Source: Hymenobacter jeollabukensis
GTDB lineage: Bacteria > Bacteroidota > Bacteroidia > Cytophagales > Hymenobacteraceae
NCBI RefSeq assembly: GCF_005771675.1
Contig: NZ_VAJM01000003.1
Coordinates: forward strand, 558,001-622,000
Length of the DNA stretch: 64,000 bases
Direction of reading: 5' to 3'
Under the pieces are notes generated by a model. It saw only the letters and a list, made by a program, of their open reading frames with translations. It made no database searches and was not told the DNA's origin. A program made the position numbers and the translations under genes. Positions 1-9,019 of this stretch are shown here, in pieces (within the stretch, counting starts at the first letter, position 1; every line of letters begins with the position of its first letter).

Positions 1-455
1 CGGCCCCGTAGCGGCTCGCGCAGAAAACGCTGGCCGGCGGCTTCATCCGAGAAAATCAGCGAATCGAGCTGAATAGGCTGGCCCTGCAGCTGGCCGGCGC
101 CGGAGCCCGGGGCGGCAATGAAGTCGGCGCCGGGCGTCAGCGGCTGCCCACCCACGCGCAGGCTGAGCCGGCCGGGAAAGGTGTTGACGTCGAAGGCAAA
201 CGGCTGGAAGTACTCCGGGGCCAGTGGCTGCAGTCCCAGGGCCTTGAACCGGCGGCGCAGGTAATCGGCGGCGCGCCGCTCACCCTGCTGCACGTAGCCG
301 CGGCCGTGCATGCGCGGGCTGGCCAGGGTGGCAATGGTTTGCCGGGCGCGGGCCATATCCTGGGCCTGCGCCGACAGCAGGCCCAACCCCGGCAGCAGCG
401 CACCCAGCGCCAGCGCGGCAACACGATGAGCGGAGAATGGCCTACGGGGCAGCAT
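1..455 (-). CDS. M28-family metallopeptidase, N-terminal part (cut by window edge)
   Basis: The reading frame opens with ATG at 455 and runs off the left edge, leaving about 151 codons. The start gives a signal peptide (Met-Leu-Pro-Arg-Arg, then an Ala/Leu/Gly-rich core) that ends Ala-Gln-Ala before a mature N-terminus Gln-Asp-Met. It is followed by a segment with MHGRGY and RAADYLRRRFKALGL, which I recognise from the start of Bacteroidota M28 peptidases, where the protease-associated region precedes the zinc site. The catalytic zinc ligands lie outside the window, so activity cannot be judged. It is probably exported to the periplasm or the surface. The VanZ-like gene ends 33 bases upstream on the same strand, so co-transcription is possible. 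The family assignment rests on resemblance of the N-terminal segment only. Confidence 0.7.
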   Translation of the reverse strand, partial: MLPRRPFSAHRVAALALGALLPGLGLLSAQAQDMARARQTIATLASPRMHGRGYVQQGERRAADYLRRRFKALGLQPLAPEYFQPFAFDVNTFPGRLSLRVGGQPLTPGADFIAAPGSGAGQLQGQPIQLDSLIFSDEAAGQRFLREPLRG

Positions 456-488
456 ACAACGAATAGCGTAAGTAGTAGAAGCCGGGCC

Positions 489-890
489 TCAGGCCGTGGC
501 GGGCAGCACGTCCCACCAACGGCGGGTGAGGTGCATCAGGCCCAGGCCGGCCACGGTGCCCAGCGCGTCGCTGATCATGTCGGTCCACTCACCCAGGCGG
601 CCCAGGTCCATGAGGGTCTGCGTCAGCTCGATGAAGGCGCCCAGCAGCAGGCACACCACCAGTGTCCACAGGAAAGCCCGGTGGCGCAGGCCCGGAAAGA
701 GCCGTTGCCACCGGGCCGTCAAAACGTAGAGCACCGCGGTTACTACAAAGATGCCGGCATGGGCCGCCGTGTCGAACGAGAGCAGGTCCCACTGGGGCAG
801 GGGCGGCAGCTGATCGAGCGGGCTGAGCGTGCCCCAGAGCATGAAGGCCGTCCAGGCCAGGGCGACCAGCGCCGTGAGCACGCGGAGCAT
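489..890 (-). CDS. VanZ-like small membrane protein
   Basis: This 133-residue protein has four predicted membrane segments: about residues 3-20, 42-60, 73-92 and 105-122. Between them is the pattern AFIELTQTLMDLGRLGEW followed by D-x-x-SDALGTVAG, which matches the conserved core of the VanZ-like family (E-x-x-Q near a membrane edge, then D...N/D-x-x-G). The family's biochemical role is unknown in most bacteria; VanZ itself gives low-level teicoplanin resistance. The gene follows gcvH by 14 bases on the same strand. I recall the order ruvA, sprA, gcvH, vanZ-like from other Bacteroidota genomes, which supports a housekeeping rather than an acquired gene. Nothing suggests a glycopeptide resistance cluster here. 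Confidence 0.75.
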   Translation of the reverse strand: MLRVLTALVALAWTAFMLWGTLSPLDQLPPLPQWDLLSFDTAAHAGIFVVTAVLYVLTARWQRLFPGLRHRAFLWTLVVCLLLGAFIELTQTLMDLGRLGEWTDMISDALGTVAGLGLMHLTRRWWDVLPATA

Positions 891-904
891 GGCCGGCCGG
901 GCAA

Positions 905-1285
905 TTAGGCGCCTACCAGCTCGCCGTAGGCCTCAGCCGACAGCAAACCTTCAAGCTCGGCCTGGTTGCCGATGCTCATCTTGATCATCCACCCGTCGCC
1001 GTAAGGGTCGGAGTTGACGGTTTCGGGCGCGTCGTTGAGCTTGGGGTTGACTTCCAGCACGGTGCCGCTGAGGGGGCTGAACAGGTCCGAAACGGTCTTG
1101 ACGGCTTCCACCGTGCCGAACACCTCGTCCTTGCTGACGTCCTTGTCGGCCGAATCAATGTCCACGTACACGATGTCGCCCAGCTCTTTCTGCGCGAAAT
1201 CGGTGATACCCACGTAAGCGGTGTCGCCTTCGATGCGGACCCACTCGTGTTCTTTGGTGTACTTCAGGTTAGCCGGGAGGTTCAT
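905..1285 (-). CDS. gcvH: Glycine cleavage system H protein
   Basis: This is the lipoyl carrier of the glycine cleavage complex; it shuttles the aminomethyl group from the P protein to T and L in the cytoplasm. The 126-residue product has the usual length. It begins [14 protein letters not shown], contains the lipoylation site [10 protein letters not shown] with Lys63 as the lipoyl acceptor, and ends with the conserved [11 protein letters not shown] region. I chose ATG at 1285 because a 42-residue extension to an upstream start has no homology and would cross the likely promoter. A TATCTTTG box sits on the minus strand at 1333-1340, followed by a small hairpin (1313-1319 with 1324-1330) in the leader. 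No other gcv gene is nearby, as is common in this phylum. Confidence 0.97.
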   Translation of the reverse strand: MNLPANLKYTKEHEWVRIEGDTAYVGITDFAQKELGDIVYVDIDSADKDVSKDEVFGTVEAVKTVSDLFSPLSGTVLEVNPKLNDAPETVNSDPYGDGWMIKMSIGNQAELEGLLSAEAYGELVGA

Positions 1286-1312
1286 ATTGGGCAAACAGGG
1301 AAATGGAGTGTA

Positions 1313-1340
1313 CGCCCGCCACCGCGGGCGGCCAAAGATA
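1313..1340 (-). promoter_or_regulatory. Promoter -7 box and leader hairpin of gcvH
   Basis: The minus strand reads TATCTTTG at 1340-1333, an exact match to the Bacteroidota -7 consensus TAnnTTTG, about 48 bases before the gcvH start. A seven-pair hairpin (1313-1319 with 1324-1330) lies in the leader just after it. No good TTTG is visible about 20 bases upstream, where the short-word repeats at 1349-1451 begin. gcvH therefore probably has its own promoter downstream of sprA. Confidence 0.5.
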
Positions 1341-1348
1341 GTGAGATA

Positions 1349-1451
1349 GTGAATGAGTGGATCAGTGAATGAGTGAATTGCTGGGGCCATAAAAATAAAT
1401 GGGTGAAGCAAGGAGGCCTTACTTCACCCATTCACTAAATCACTCATTCAC
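1349..1451. repeat. Intergenic inverted repeat built of short words
   Basis: The gap between sprA and gcvH is made of copies of the 11-mer GTGAATGAGTG. Two lie in direct orientation at 1349-1359 and 1365-1375, and one is inverted at 1441-1451. The left arm (1349-1380) and the complement of the right arm (1420-1451) agree at about 26 of 32 positions. The inner part contains a perfect 11-base inverted repeat, 1398-1408 with 1422-1432, whose loop can pair further through AAGG and CCTT. The inner hairpin could act as a terminator for sprA, but there is no clear T-run. Confidence 0.7.
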
Positions 1452-1453
1452 CG

Positions 1454-4400
1454 CTACTGCGAGAGGCTGTAGCGCAGCTGAATGCCGCCTTCGGTGGCCG
1501 CGTTCTTGAAGGAAGTGGTGCCGCCGCGGGGCTGCGACACGTTGCGGGTGAAGAAGAACTGCAGGTTCAGGCGCTGGCTGACGACGTAGTCGATGGTGGG
1601 GCGCAGCTGTACCTGGCGGTTACCGTTGGTGACCTGTTGGCTGGCCTTGCCAGGCGAACCGGAATCCGGGTTCTGCGTGTCGGGCGCCACCACGTCCACG
1701 ATACTGCGCTGAATGGTCACGTTGTCGCGGATGGAGAGGTCGAGGCGCATGTTCAGCTCGTTGGTCAGAATGCGCTGTTCGCCGCCGATGCGGAACGGAA
1801 TGCGGAAGCGGTTGGTGGTGTAGCCGAAGCCGATGGTCAGCGTCTTGTTGCGCAGCTCCGTAACCTGGGCGTTGGTGGTGTTCAGGGCCAGCATCCGGTC
1901 GAGGCCGTAGTCCACGCTGCCGTTGATTTTCTCCAGCGTCTGGAAGTTCACGCCCACCAGCGGTGAGAGGCGCTCCGACATGGTCACCTGGTTGATGATG
2001 TAGTACGGAATGTACTGGTTCTGCTCGTTGACCTTCTCGGCCAGGCCCTCGGGCTCGGCGTTGTACTGGGTGGAGGTGGTGTACCCCAGCACCTGGTAAT
2101 CGGCGGTATAGGAGTGACGGAGAGCCACCGAGCGGAAGTACTTCTGCACCAGCGGCAGGTTGGAGAGGCCGTTGTAGTCGACGCGCCAGTTGGGCAGCGG
2201 CAGCATCTTGAACGGGTCGAATTTCTTGGTCGATACACCGTCCGACGACTTGCCGTGGTACGCGTCGAGGAAGGCCGGCAGCAGCACATCCTGGGAGTTG
2301 TAGCCGTAGAGGCCTCCTCTGGCCCTATTGGCGTCTTGCAGGCGGTTGCGGGCCTGACGGCGGTTTTCCACAAACCGATCAAACGCGGCCGAGGTGTTGT
2401 TCTTGCGCAGGTCCCCAAACAACGTGTTGATGGCAATGGTGGTGGTGCTGAACGAGCCCGAGCCCAGCGGAATCAGCGTGGTCAGGTCTACTTGGTCCGA
2501 AATGGGTTTCAGCGTCTGTTCATCCACCGGCACGCGGTAAAAGGTTTCGCGGTTGCGCACCTTCTGCTGCCGGGCCTCTACCTGGATATTGAAGTCGCGG
2601 ATGGGCTCCAGCGAGGTGCGCAGCTGCAGGTTGGAGGTGCTTAGCGAGCTAAGCGGGGTGTTCAGCAGGTCGCTGCGCAGAGTGTACCAATTGTTCCGAC
2701 TGGCCATGTCGTACAGTTCCGGCAGCTCGTACTGCTGGCCCAGAATGAACGGCAGGCCCGGGGCCGAAAAGTTGCTGCTCAAGCCGAACAGGCGGGTTTT
2801 GGGCAGGTAGCCCGGCAGCAGCGTGCCGGCCGTGCGGGTGTAGGTGAAATTCAGCGAGCGGGCCGTCATCAACGAGCGGAGCACGGCCTTCAGCACGCGC
2901 AATTCGGGCGCTTTGGCTGAGTCGGCTGCGGCTTTGCCCTGGTTCTTCGCGTCGGTGCTTGCTTCGGGGGCGCCGCGGCGCAGGCGGTCCATGGTGCTCT
3001 GGGCGCCGGCCTGGCCTTTGCCCGCACCGCCGGCCGGCGCGTTGTTGATGATGTTGAGGAATTTGACCTTGTTGTAGAGCTTCACCAGGTCGATGCGGCC
3101 GTTGACGCTCACGTCGCGGCTGTTCTGAATGGTGTTGCCGATGTTGACCAACTCGGTGTTCGGGTCCGTCAGGCTGTCGATGGGGGCCCGAATGGCCGTG
3201 GAAGCCGCCTGCCAGCTGTAGTTGGCCGCGTAGCGCGCATCGGCCGACAGCCAGTCGGTGAGGGGAAACTTGTCGAGCGGCAGGCGGTAAGTCAGCGCCA
3301 CGGTCTGGTTGAAGTTCGTGGTGCGGCCGCCCTTCAGCAGGTTGGTTTTGATCAGTTCGCGGTTGCGCACGGCCTCCGGCGAGTTGCCGATGGTGCGGCC
3401 CACGCTGTCGTCCACGCTGCTGCGGTTAGTGGCGGTGTAGTCCAGGATCAGGCTCCGCGTCAAATCCCACTTCAGGTCGTAGATGCGGTTGATGAAGAAG
3501 CTCTTCTGGTACACGCCCGGAATGCCTTCGGTCGACGGAACCTGGCCCTGGGCCTGGGTGCGCTGCAGGAACCGCTCGTTGTAGCGGCGGTCTAGGTCGG
3601 CGCGGAAGGCGAAGCGCGAGGGCAGGGGCGTGAAGTTTAGCTCCTTCAGCAGCTTCAGGTAGGGCGAGTCGAACAGCTTCACCTTGCTCAGCGGCTCGAA
3701 GGCCTTGGGCGTGGGCTGGTAGGTGTAGGCCACCGCCCCGGTGTAGGTGCGGGTGAAGTCGCGGTCGGTCTGGATGTCGGTGTGGGTGCGCTCGGTCAGG
3801 GAGTAGCTCAGCGCCAGGTTCTCGATATCGTAGGGCTTGGGCTTCCGGTCAGGGTTGGTGCGCTCTTTTCGCACGTTCAGCAGGCTGATGGACTTGCTCT
3901 TGGTCTGATCGGTGACTTCCCTTCGGTACGCGGTGCGGTCCTGGTCGTTAGCAAACTTGCTGCTCAGCGACTGGGCCAGCGTCATGTCCGGGTCGAGCGG
4001 GTCGTACTTAGGGGAGCGGATTTCGGCGCCCGCCTGCAGCAGCACCGGCACCCGCAGCCCCAGCTTCTCGGGCAGAAACTTCTCGGCGGCCACGGCGGCA
4101 TTCACGTCGCCGCGGGCAATGTTGTCGACCGAGCGTTGCGAGGGGCGGTCCTGCAGCGAGCCGAAGCCCACCGAGGTGAAGGCGCCGGTGGCGGTGATGT
4201 TGGCCACGTCGGCCAGGCGGGTGTTGAAGCGCGCCGTGGCGGCCCAGCCGTCCGTTTGGTCGAAGTCTTTCACCCGCAGCTCGTCGGCCCAGAGGCACAG
4301 CGAATGGTCGATGCCGTTGATGGCGGGGTTTTGCACCCCGATCATCAGGCCCTGCAGCGCGCTCAGGTCAGGGTTGCCGAGCACGGTGATTTGGCCCACG

Positions 4401-7400
4401 GCTATTTCCCCGTTTTCGAGCTTCATCTCGTAGCGCGTCGTGAAGGGCACCTGCAAGCTGAGGCCGGCTTCCGCACGGCGGGCCTTGGCGTCGATGAACG
4501 CCTGCAGCGGAATGTCCACGCGGTTGGCCACCGGCCAGATGTTGTCCACGTTGCTGTCGGTGGTTTTGGTGATGATCAGCGGCAGCGTGTACTGGTAGTA
4601 GTTCTGGTTGTAGTCGGTGCCGAAGCGGATGAAGGCCTGCACCTGGTTGTCCTGCAGGTTGCGGTTATCCGATTCGGCGTGCAGGAACATCTTCAGCCGC
4701 TTGTAGCGCAGCAGGTTCAGGTTCACGTTCTTGTAGGCCGCCTTGGCGAAACCCGGGCGCAGGCCTTCCACGCACAGGCGCAGCGACTGTTCGTTCTGGT
4801 TACGCACGGTCGTGGTCGAGCCGTATTCCCGGTCGCGCTTGATGCCGGGCGGCGTCACGTACGGAATGGCCGTGCCCTGGCCGCTGGAAGCGCCGTTTTC
4901 CTCGACGCCCACCGTCGAAATGGCAAAGGCCTCGGCGTCGGTGGTGCAGTTCAAGCAGGGCTGCGTCCCGGGCTCGGGAATGACGCTGAGGAAGCGGCGC
5001 CACTGGTTGGCCACGAACTGCATCTGCACGAAGCGCAGCACCGCGGGCTGGCTCCAGCCGGTCATGTACATGCGCAGGAAGCGGATGGACTTGAAGCCGA
5101 ATGGCTGCGATGCGCCCTGAATGCCGGTAGGCTGGCGAATCGGAATGCGGAACTGGTACCACGACACGTCGTCGCCGGTGCCGGTAATGCGGTTGGTCAC
5201 CTTGTCCACGATAAAGTTGCGGCCCACTTCCAGCTGCCCGGCCCCGTTGGGCGCGAGCGGGACGCGGTACTCGTAGTACTGCTCCGTGTCGCTGATGACG
5301 TTGTCGCGGTTCAGGTCTTCCTTGTCGGGCGCCGCCGTGGAGCTCTGCGTGCCGCTGGTAGCGCGCGAGTTGCCCTCCATGCCGTTGTAGTACTTGTAGC
5401 GGCCCAGAATCTTGGTGTTGTTCTGGTCGTAAAACGCGTCGAGGTGGTGGCGGAAGTTGTCGGCCGACGGGTCTTCGAAGCCCGCGTAACCGGGAATGGC
5501 ACGGAAGAAATCCTGCTCCTCGCTGCCGGCCAGGCCGTCGAGGCCGATATCCTGCCGGTCGCGGCCACCGGGGGCGTTGCTGAAAGCATCGGTGAGAAAC
5601 TGCAGGCGGGTGGCCCGGCCCCAGATAGTGTTGCGCACGTTGCTCTGGTCGTCCGTATCGGCCAGGCCGTTCTCGAACTCGTACACCCCGTCGTTCAGCA
5701 GGTCTTCCGATACCGTGCCGAGGTTGAAAAACAGCTCCCCGCCGGTGGTGTTGGGCGTTTTCGGCGTCGTCGGGTCCGAGTCGTCGATGGTGTTGTACTT
5801 GTTACCCTGGCTGTTGATGAACGGGTCCATCAGCCAGAACTCCAGGTATTCCACGTTGGCGTTGTCGAAATCGGTATCGAAGGTGATTTCGCGCGAAATG
5901 CCGCCGTAGTTCTGCTGGTTCTTCTGCGGGTTATTCGGGTTCAGGAAGCGCCCATCCGCCGAGACGTCGGGGTTGTAGTTGTACTGTCCGCGCTCCGAAG
6001 GGAAGTAAGCCAGGTCAAAGGTGTTTTCGTAGCCGCCGCCCAGCGTGCCAGGGTCGCGGTTCGGGAATACCTCCGTGCGCGTGACGCCCCGTACGTAGTG
6101 GTTGCGCAGGTCCTCTTCCGACACATTGTTGGGTTTCGAGGGTCCGTTCGTGAAGTAGGTCTGGTCGATGGTGTACCAGGCAATGCGGGCGCGCGAGTTG
6201 GCCACGCCCAGGGTGCGCTCGGGCAGCTGCTGCTCGCTGATGATGCGCCGCGGCGTGGTGGCCAGGCGCCAGGGATTGGTCGTGTTGTTGTTGCCTAGGG
6301 TGTAGGGCGTGCGGGCGTTTTCGAAGTCGTCGAGGTAGGACACGCCGTTTTCGCCGCGGCCCAGCTGCGAGCGGCCCGGCACAAACTGCGCAAACTCCGC
6401 GCTCAGTGCCACCGACGACGGCGCCTTCGTGTTCACGAAGGGCAGCATGTCGATGTACTTGGTGAGCACCCGCGACTCGCGGCGCAGGCTCATGTCCAGC
6501 CCGTAAATGGTGTTGTTGCTCGGCTCGTCGCCCACGTTCACGCGGTTGATGCCGGCGGCCTGGTTTTCGAGCAGGTGCATGATGGTGCCCCCGAAGTTCA
6601 GGTCTTCCGACACCTTATAGTCGAGACGGGTGCCCAGCAGCTTGCGGGGCAGCACCTGCACCACGGCGTCGCGCTCAAATTCCACCCGTAGCTCGTTGGC
6701 TGAGTTCAGGTAGCTGGCGTTGAGAATTTTAACCTTGGCCTGGTCGTAGAACACCTGATAGTCGGCGCCCTCGGTCAGCAGCGTCGAGCCCGAGTACACC
6801 CGCACCGAGCCTTCCGGAATGCGGATGCCCGGCAGCGTGATTTCGTCGGTGGCGGTGGCCGAGTAGCGGCCTTTCAGGTAAAACTTGTCTTTCTCCTGCT
6901 TCTGCTGCGCGTCGCTCTGCACCTGCACGTACAGCTCCGGGTACACGTACTTTTGAATCAGCGCCGCTTCGGTCGTCGGGTTGAACTGCGCCTGCAGGTA
7001 GTTGCCGAAGGGCTCTATCACCGGGAAGATGATCTTGCCCAGCTCCGGGTCGATGGTCAGGCCCTGCAGAAAGTCAAAGTTGCCGTCGGCCGGCCGGTCG
7101 TTGTTTGGGTTGACGTTGTCCAGGTTCAGCACCTGGGTCAGCGGCCGGTTCGTTACTTTTTCGCCTTCCTTCAGCGAAATGATGTCCACGCCCGTTGCGT
7201 CGTCCTTGTAAATCACATCCAGGCGAAACTGGTCGCGGCTGAGCTGCGAGGCGTTCAGGGCGTAGATGTTCTTCATCATCAGGTCGAACACCGGCAGGTT
7301 GCCGGTGCGCAGCCGGTCGTTGCGCAGGTTCTGGTTGAAGTCGGCCCGCCCCACGCCGGGGTTGGTAGCGCGTAGCAGCTTCAAGAACACCACGCCTTCT

Positions 7401-8995
7401 TCGGGCACGTTGGAATAGTCTTCCTGCAGCTCGCCTACCTTGTAAGACTTGCCGTTGAAAAAGTACTCGTACGACACACCCAGCACCTGTTCGGGCAGCA
7501 GCGGCGTGTTCAACGATAAGTAACCCAGCTGCGGATTGTAGGTGTACTCGCGCGGATCGAGCTTGCGCGCCCGCACCCGCTCGTAGTCCACCGTCTTTTC
7601 CAGCTGCAGGTTGCTGTTATTCTGCAGCACACCGTCGATGCTCTGTACGTTACGGTCGGGACTGATCGTGGCGGGCAGCCGCTCATACAAGGAGTTGACG
7701 TCGTTGGCCGCCGGGCGACTCTGGCGGCCGGCCACCAGGAAATCGTCGCGGTAGGTGCGTAGCGGCTCGCCCACGTCCTCCAGGGCCACCACGTTGCGCA
7801 GCGTCTCGGTGGTGCGGTTGTCGTTGGTCACGTACACCTCCACGCGGCGGATTTCCACCCCGCTCTGCACCGTGGGCAGGTTGCTGAGCACGGCGTCGTA
7901 CCGGTCGCGGAAGAACTGCGAGAGGAAGAAGTGGCGGTTGGCCTCGTACTGCGAGGCCTTGATTTCGAAGTTGCGCGACTGCGCCCCGTTCTGCACCGTC
8001 ACCTCGTCGGCGGTGCCACGCAGCTGGGCCGCCACGCTGGTCACGCTCAGGCGCCCAAACTGCATCTGGGTCTTCACCCCGAACAGGTTTTGCCCGCCCT
8101 GCACCAGGGTGTTGTTCAAGGGCAGCGACACGTTGCCCATCTCCACCTTGCGGATGATGTCGGTGTCGTAGCCCGTAAAGTCGGCCTTGATCTGGTTCTC
8201 AAAGTCGAAAGCCGCCCGCGTGTCGTAGTTGAACAGAATCTTCAGCTTGTCCCCGATCTGTCCGCTCAGGTTCAGGTTGAAGTTCTGCTGGAAGTTAAAG
8301 TCGCCGTTGCGGCGCTGGCGCAGCGTCAGCGAGGGGTTGTCGTTGAAGTTCTGCCGCCAGCCCAGCGCCAGGGTGGCCGAGCCGTTGGGCCGAATGTCGA
8401 TAAAGTCGCCGCCGAAGATGCGCCCCAGCGTCGGGGCCATGTAGATCTTCGGAATCAGGCGCTTGGCAGCCGTCGGGTTGCCGGGGCCGCCGGCCACGCC
8501 CCCCTCCGCCTTGTTGCGGAAGTAGTTGCGAATGGCCTGCTGCTCCTGGAGTTTCTGAAATTCGGCGTAGCTGAGGCGGGCCGGGTCGCGGTAGTCGATG
8601 TCCGCGCCAACATTTTCCTCCACGTCCACGTAATTCAGGGAGTCGCCCAGCGTCACCTGCGGCTTCACGTTGGCGGGCAGCGGCAAAATCAGCGGCGAAC
8701 GGCGCTGCCGCTCCGTCAGGAAGTTGCCCGAGCGGTCCGTCGGGGCCACGCGCGGACGCCGGCTGGCCCGGTAGCGCGCAGTGTCGCCCGGCACCGGCCG
8801 GGTGGTATCCGGCAGGGCCACGAGCAAGGGCGCGTGCAGGCGCGACGTTTGCAGCCAGCTCCAGAGCTGGGAAAACGCGAACGAGCGGCCACCCGCCGGC
8901 TCGGCCTGTGACCACCAGGTCAGCAGCGACGCAGCAACGACGGAAGAAAGGGTGGTGAGAGACTTAGTACGCGTGGTCAAGCAAGGGCGAAACAA
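1454..8995 (-). CDS. sprA: T9SS outer-membrane translocon / cell surface protein SprA (Sov)
   Basis: SprA is the very large outer-membrane barrel through which type IX secretion cargo crosses; it is also required for gliding. The product is about 2513 residues, normal for the family (about 2400). It has an N-terminal export segment, a long Asn/Asp-rich plug and barrel body, and an aromatic-ended C-terminus (QLRYSLSQ) typical of outer-membrane barrels. SprA-like segments are recognisable, such as FNFQQNFNLNLSGQIGDKLK near residue 235 and YLDDFENARTPYTLG near residue 890. There is no ATG near the start: the frame begins with TTG at 8995, and a second TTG at 8980 (Leu-Thr-Thr-Arg-Thr-Lys) would give a tidier signal peptide. 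It follows ruvA by 24 bases, so the two are probably co-transcribed. Confidence 0.95.
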   Translation of the reverse strand: MFRPCLTTRTKSLTTLSSVVAASLLTWWSQAEPAGGRSFAFSQLWSWLQTSRLHAPLLVALPDTTRPVPGDTARYRASRRPRVAPTDRSGNFLTERQRRSPLILPLPANVKPQVTLGDSLNYVDVEENVGADIDYRDPARLSYAEFQKLQEQQAIRNYFRNKAEGGVAGGPGNPTAAKRLIPKIYMAPTLGRIFGGDFIDIRPNGSATLALGWRQNFNDNPSLTLRQRRNGDFNFQQNFNLNLSGQIGDKLKILFNYDTRAAFDFENQIKADFTGYDTDIIRKVEMGNVSLPLNNTLVQGGQNLFGVKTQMQFGRLSVTSVAAQLRGTADEVTVQNGAQSRNFEIKASQYEANRHFFLSQFFRDRYDAVLSNLPTVQSGVEIRRVEVYVTNDNRTTETLRNVVALEDVGEPLRTYRDDFLVAGRQSRPAANDVNSLYERLPATISPDRNVQSIDGVLQNNSNLQLEKTVDYERVRARKLDPREYTYNPQLGYLSLNTPLLPEQVLGVSYEYFFNGKSYKVGELQEDYSNVPEEGVVFLKLLRATNPGVGRADFNQNLRNDRLRTGNLPVFDLMMKNIYALNASQLSRDQFRLDVIYKDDATGVDIISLKEGEKVTNRPLTQVLNLDNVNPNNDRPADGNFDFLQGLTIDPELGKIIFPVIEPFGNYLQAQFNPTTEAALIQKYVYPELYVQVQSDAQQKQEKDKFYLKGRYSATATDEITLPGIRIPEGSVRVYSGSTLLTEGADYQVFYDQAKVKILNASYLNSANELRVEFERDAVVQVLPRKLLGTRLDYKVSEDLNFGGTIMHLLENQAAGINRVNVGDEPSNNTIYGLDMSLRRESRVLTKYIDMLPFVNTKAPSSVALSAEFAQFVPGRSQLGRGENGVSYLDDFENARTPYTLGNNNTTNPWRLATTPRRIISEQQLPERTLGVANSRARIAWYTIDQTYFTNGPSKPNNVSEEDLRNHYVRGVTRTEVFPNRDPGTLGGGYENTFDLAYFPSERGQYNYNPDVSADGRFLNPNNPQKNQQNYGGISREITFDTDFDNANVEYLEFWLMDPFINSQGNKYNTIDDSDPTTPKTPNTTGGELFFNLGTVSEDLLNDGVYEFENGLADTDDQSNVRNTIWGRATRLQFLTDAFSNAPGGRDRQDIGLDGLAGSEEQDFFRAIPGYAGFEDPSADNFRHHLDAFYDQNNTKILGRYKYYNGMEGNSRATSGTQSSTAAPDKEDLNRDNVISDTEQYYEYRVPLAPNGAGQLEVGRNFIVDKVTNRITGTGDDVSWYQFRIPIRQPTGIQGASQPFGFKSIRFLRMYMTGWSQPAVLRFVQMQFVANQWRRFLSVIPEPGTQPCLNCTTDAEAFAISTVGVEENGASSGQGTAIPYVTPPGIKRDREYGSTTTVRNQNEQSLRLCVEGLRPGFAKAAYKNVNLNLLRYKRLKMFLHAESDNRNLQDNQVQAFIRFGTDYNQNYYQYTLPLIITKTTDSNVDNIWPVANRVDIPLQAFIDAKARRAEAGLSLQVPFTTRYEMKLENGEIAVGQITVLGNPDLSALQGLMIGVQNPAINGIDHSLCLWADELRVKDFDQTDGWAATARFNTRLADVANITATGAFTSVGFGSLQDRPSQRSVDNIARGDVNAAVAAEKFLPEKLGLRVPVLLQAGAEIRSPKYDPLDPDMTLAQSLSSKFANDQDRTAYRREVTDQTKSKSISLLNVRKERTNPDRKPKPYDIENLALSYSLTERTHTDIQTDRDFTRTYTGAVAYTYQPTPKAFEPLSKVKLFDSPYLKLLKELNFTPLPSRFAFRADLDRRYNERFLQRTQAQGQVPSTEGIPGVYQKSFFINRIYDLKWDLTRSLILDYTATNRSSVDDSVGRTIGNSPEAVRNRELIKTNLLKGGRTTNFNQTVALTYRLPLDKFPLTDWLSADARYAANYSWQAASTAIRAPIDSLTDPNTELVNIGNTIQNSRDVSVNGRIDLVKLYNKVKFLNIINNAPAGGAGKGQAGAQSTMDRLRRGAPEASTDAKNQGKAAADSAKAPELRVLKAVLRSLMTARSLNFTYTRTAGTLLPGYLPKTRLFGLSSNFSAPGLPFILGQQYELPELYDMASRNNWYTLRSDLLNTPLSSLSTSNLQLRTSLEPIRDFNIQVEARQQKVRNRETFYRVPVDEQTLKPISDQVDLTTLIPLGSGSFSTTTIAINTLFGDLRKNNTSAAFDRFVENRRQARNRLQDANRARGGLYGYNSQDVLLPAFLDAYHGKSSDGVSTKKFDPFKMLPLPNWRVDYNGLSNLPLVQKYFRSVALRHSYTADYQVLGYTTSTQYNAEPEGLAEKVNEQNQYIPYYIINQVTMSERLSPLVGVNFQTLEKINGSVDYGLDRMLALNTTNAQVTELRNKTLTIGFGYTTNRFRIPFRIGGEQRILTNELNMRLDLSIRDNVTIQRSIVDVVAPDTQNPDSGSPGKASQQVTNGNRQVQLRPTIDYVVSQRLNLQFFFTRNVSQPRGGTTSFKNAATEGGIQLRYSLSQ

Positions 8996-9019
8996 AAGGG
9001 CCCGAAGGCCCGCGAAAAC

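Noticed and set aside
489-890. Glycopeptide resistance because of the VanZ-like protein
   Set aside because: There is no vanA/vanH/vanX or regulator nearby; VanZ-like proteins are common housekeeping membrane proteins next to gcvH and sprA in this phylum.
3782-6298. 838-codon plus-strand open frame inside sprA
   Set aside because: It is antisense to sprA; the protein is a Val/His/Arg/Gly-rich artefact of codon bias with no domain, while the opposite strand is a clear SprA.
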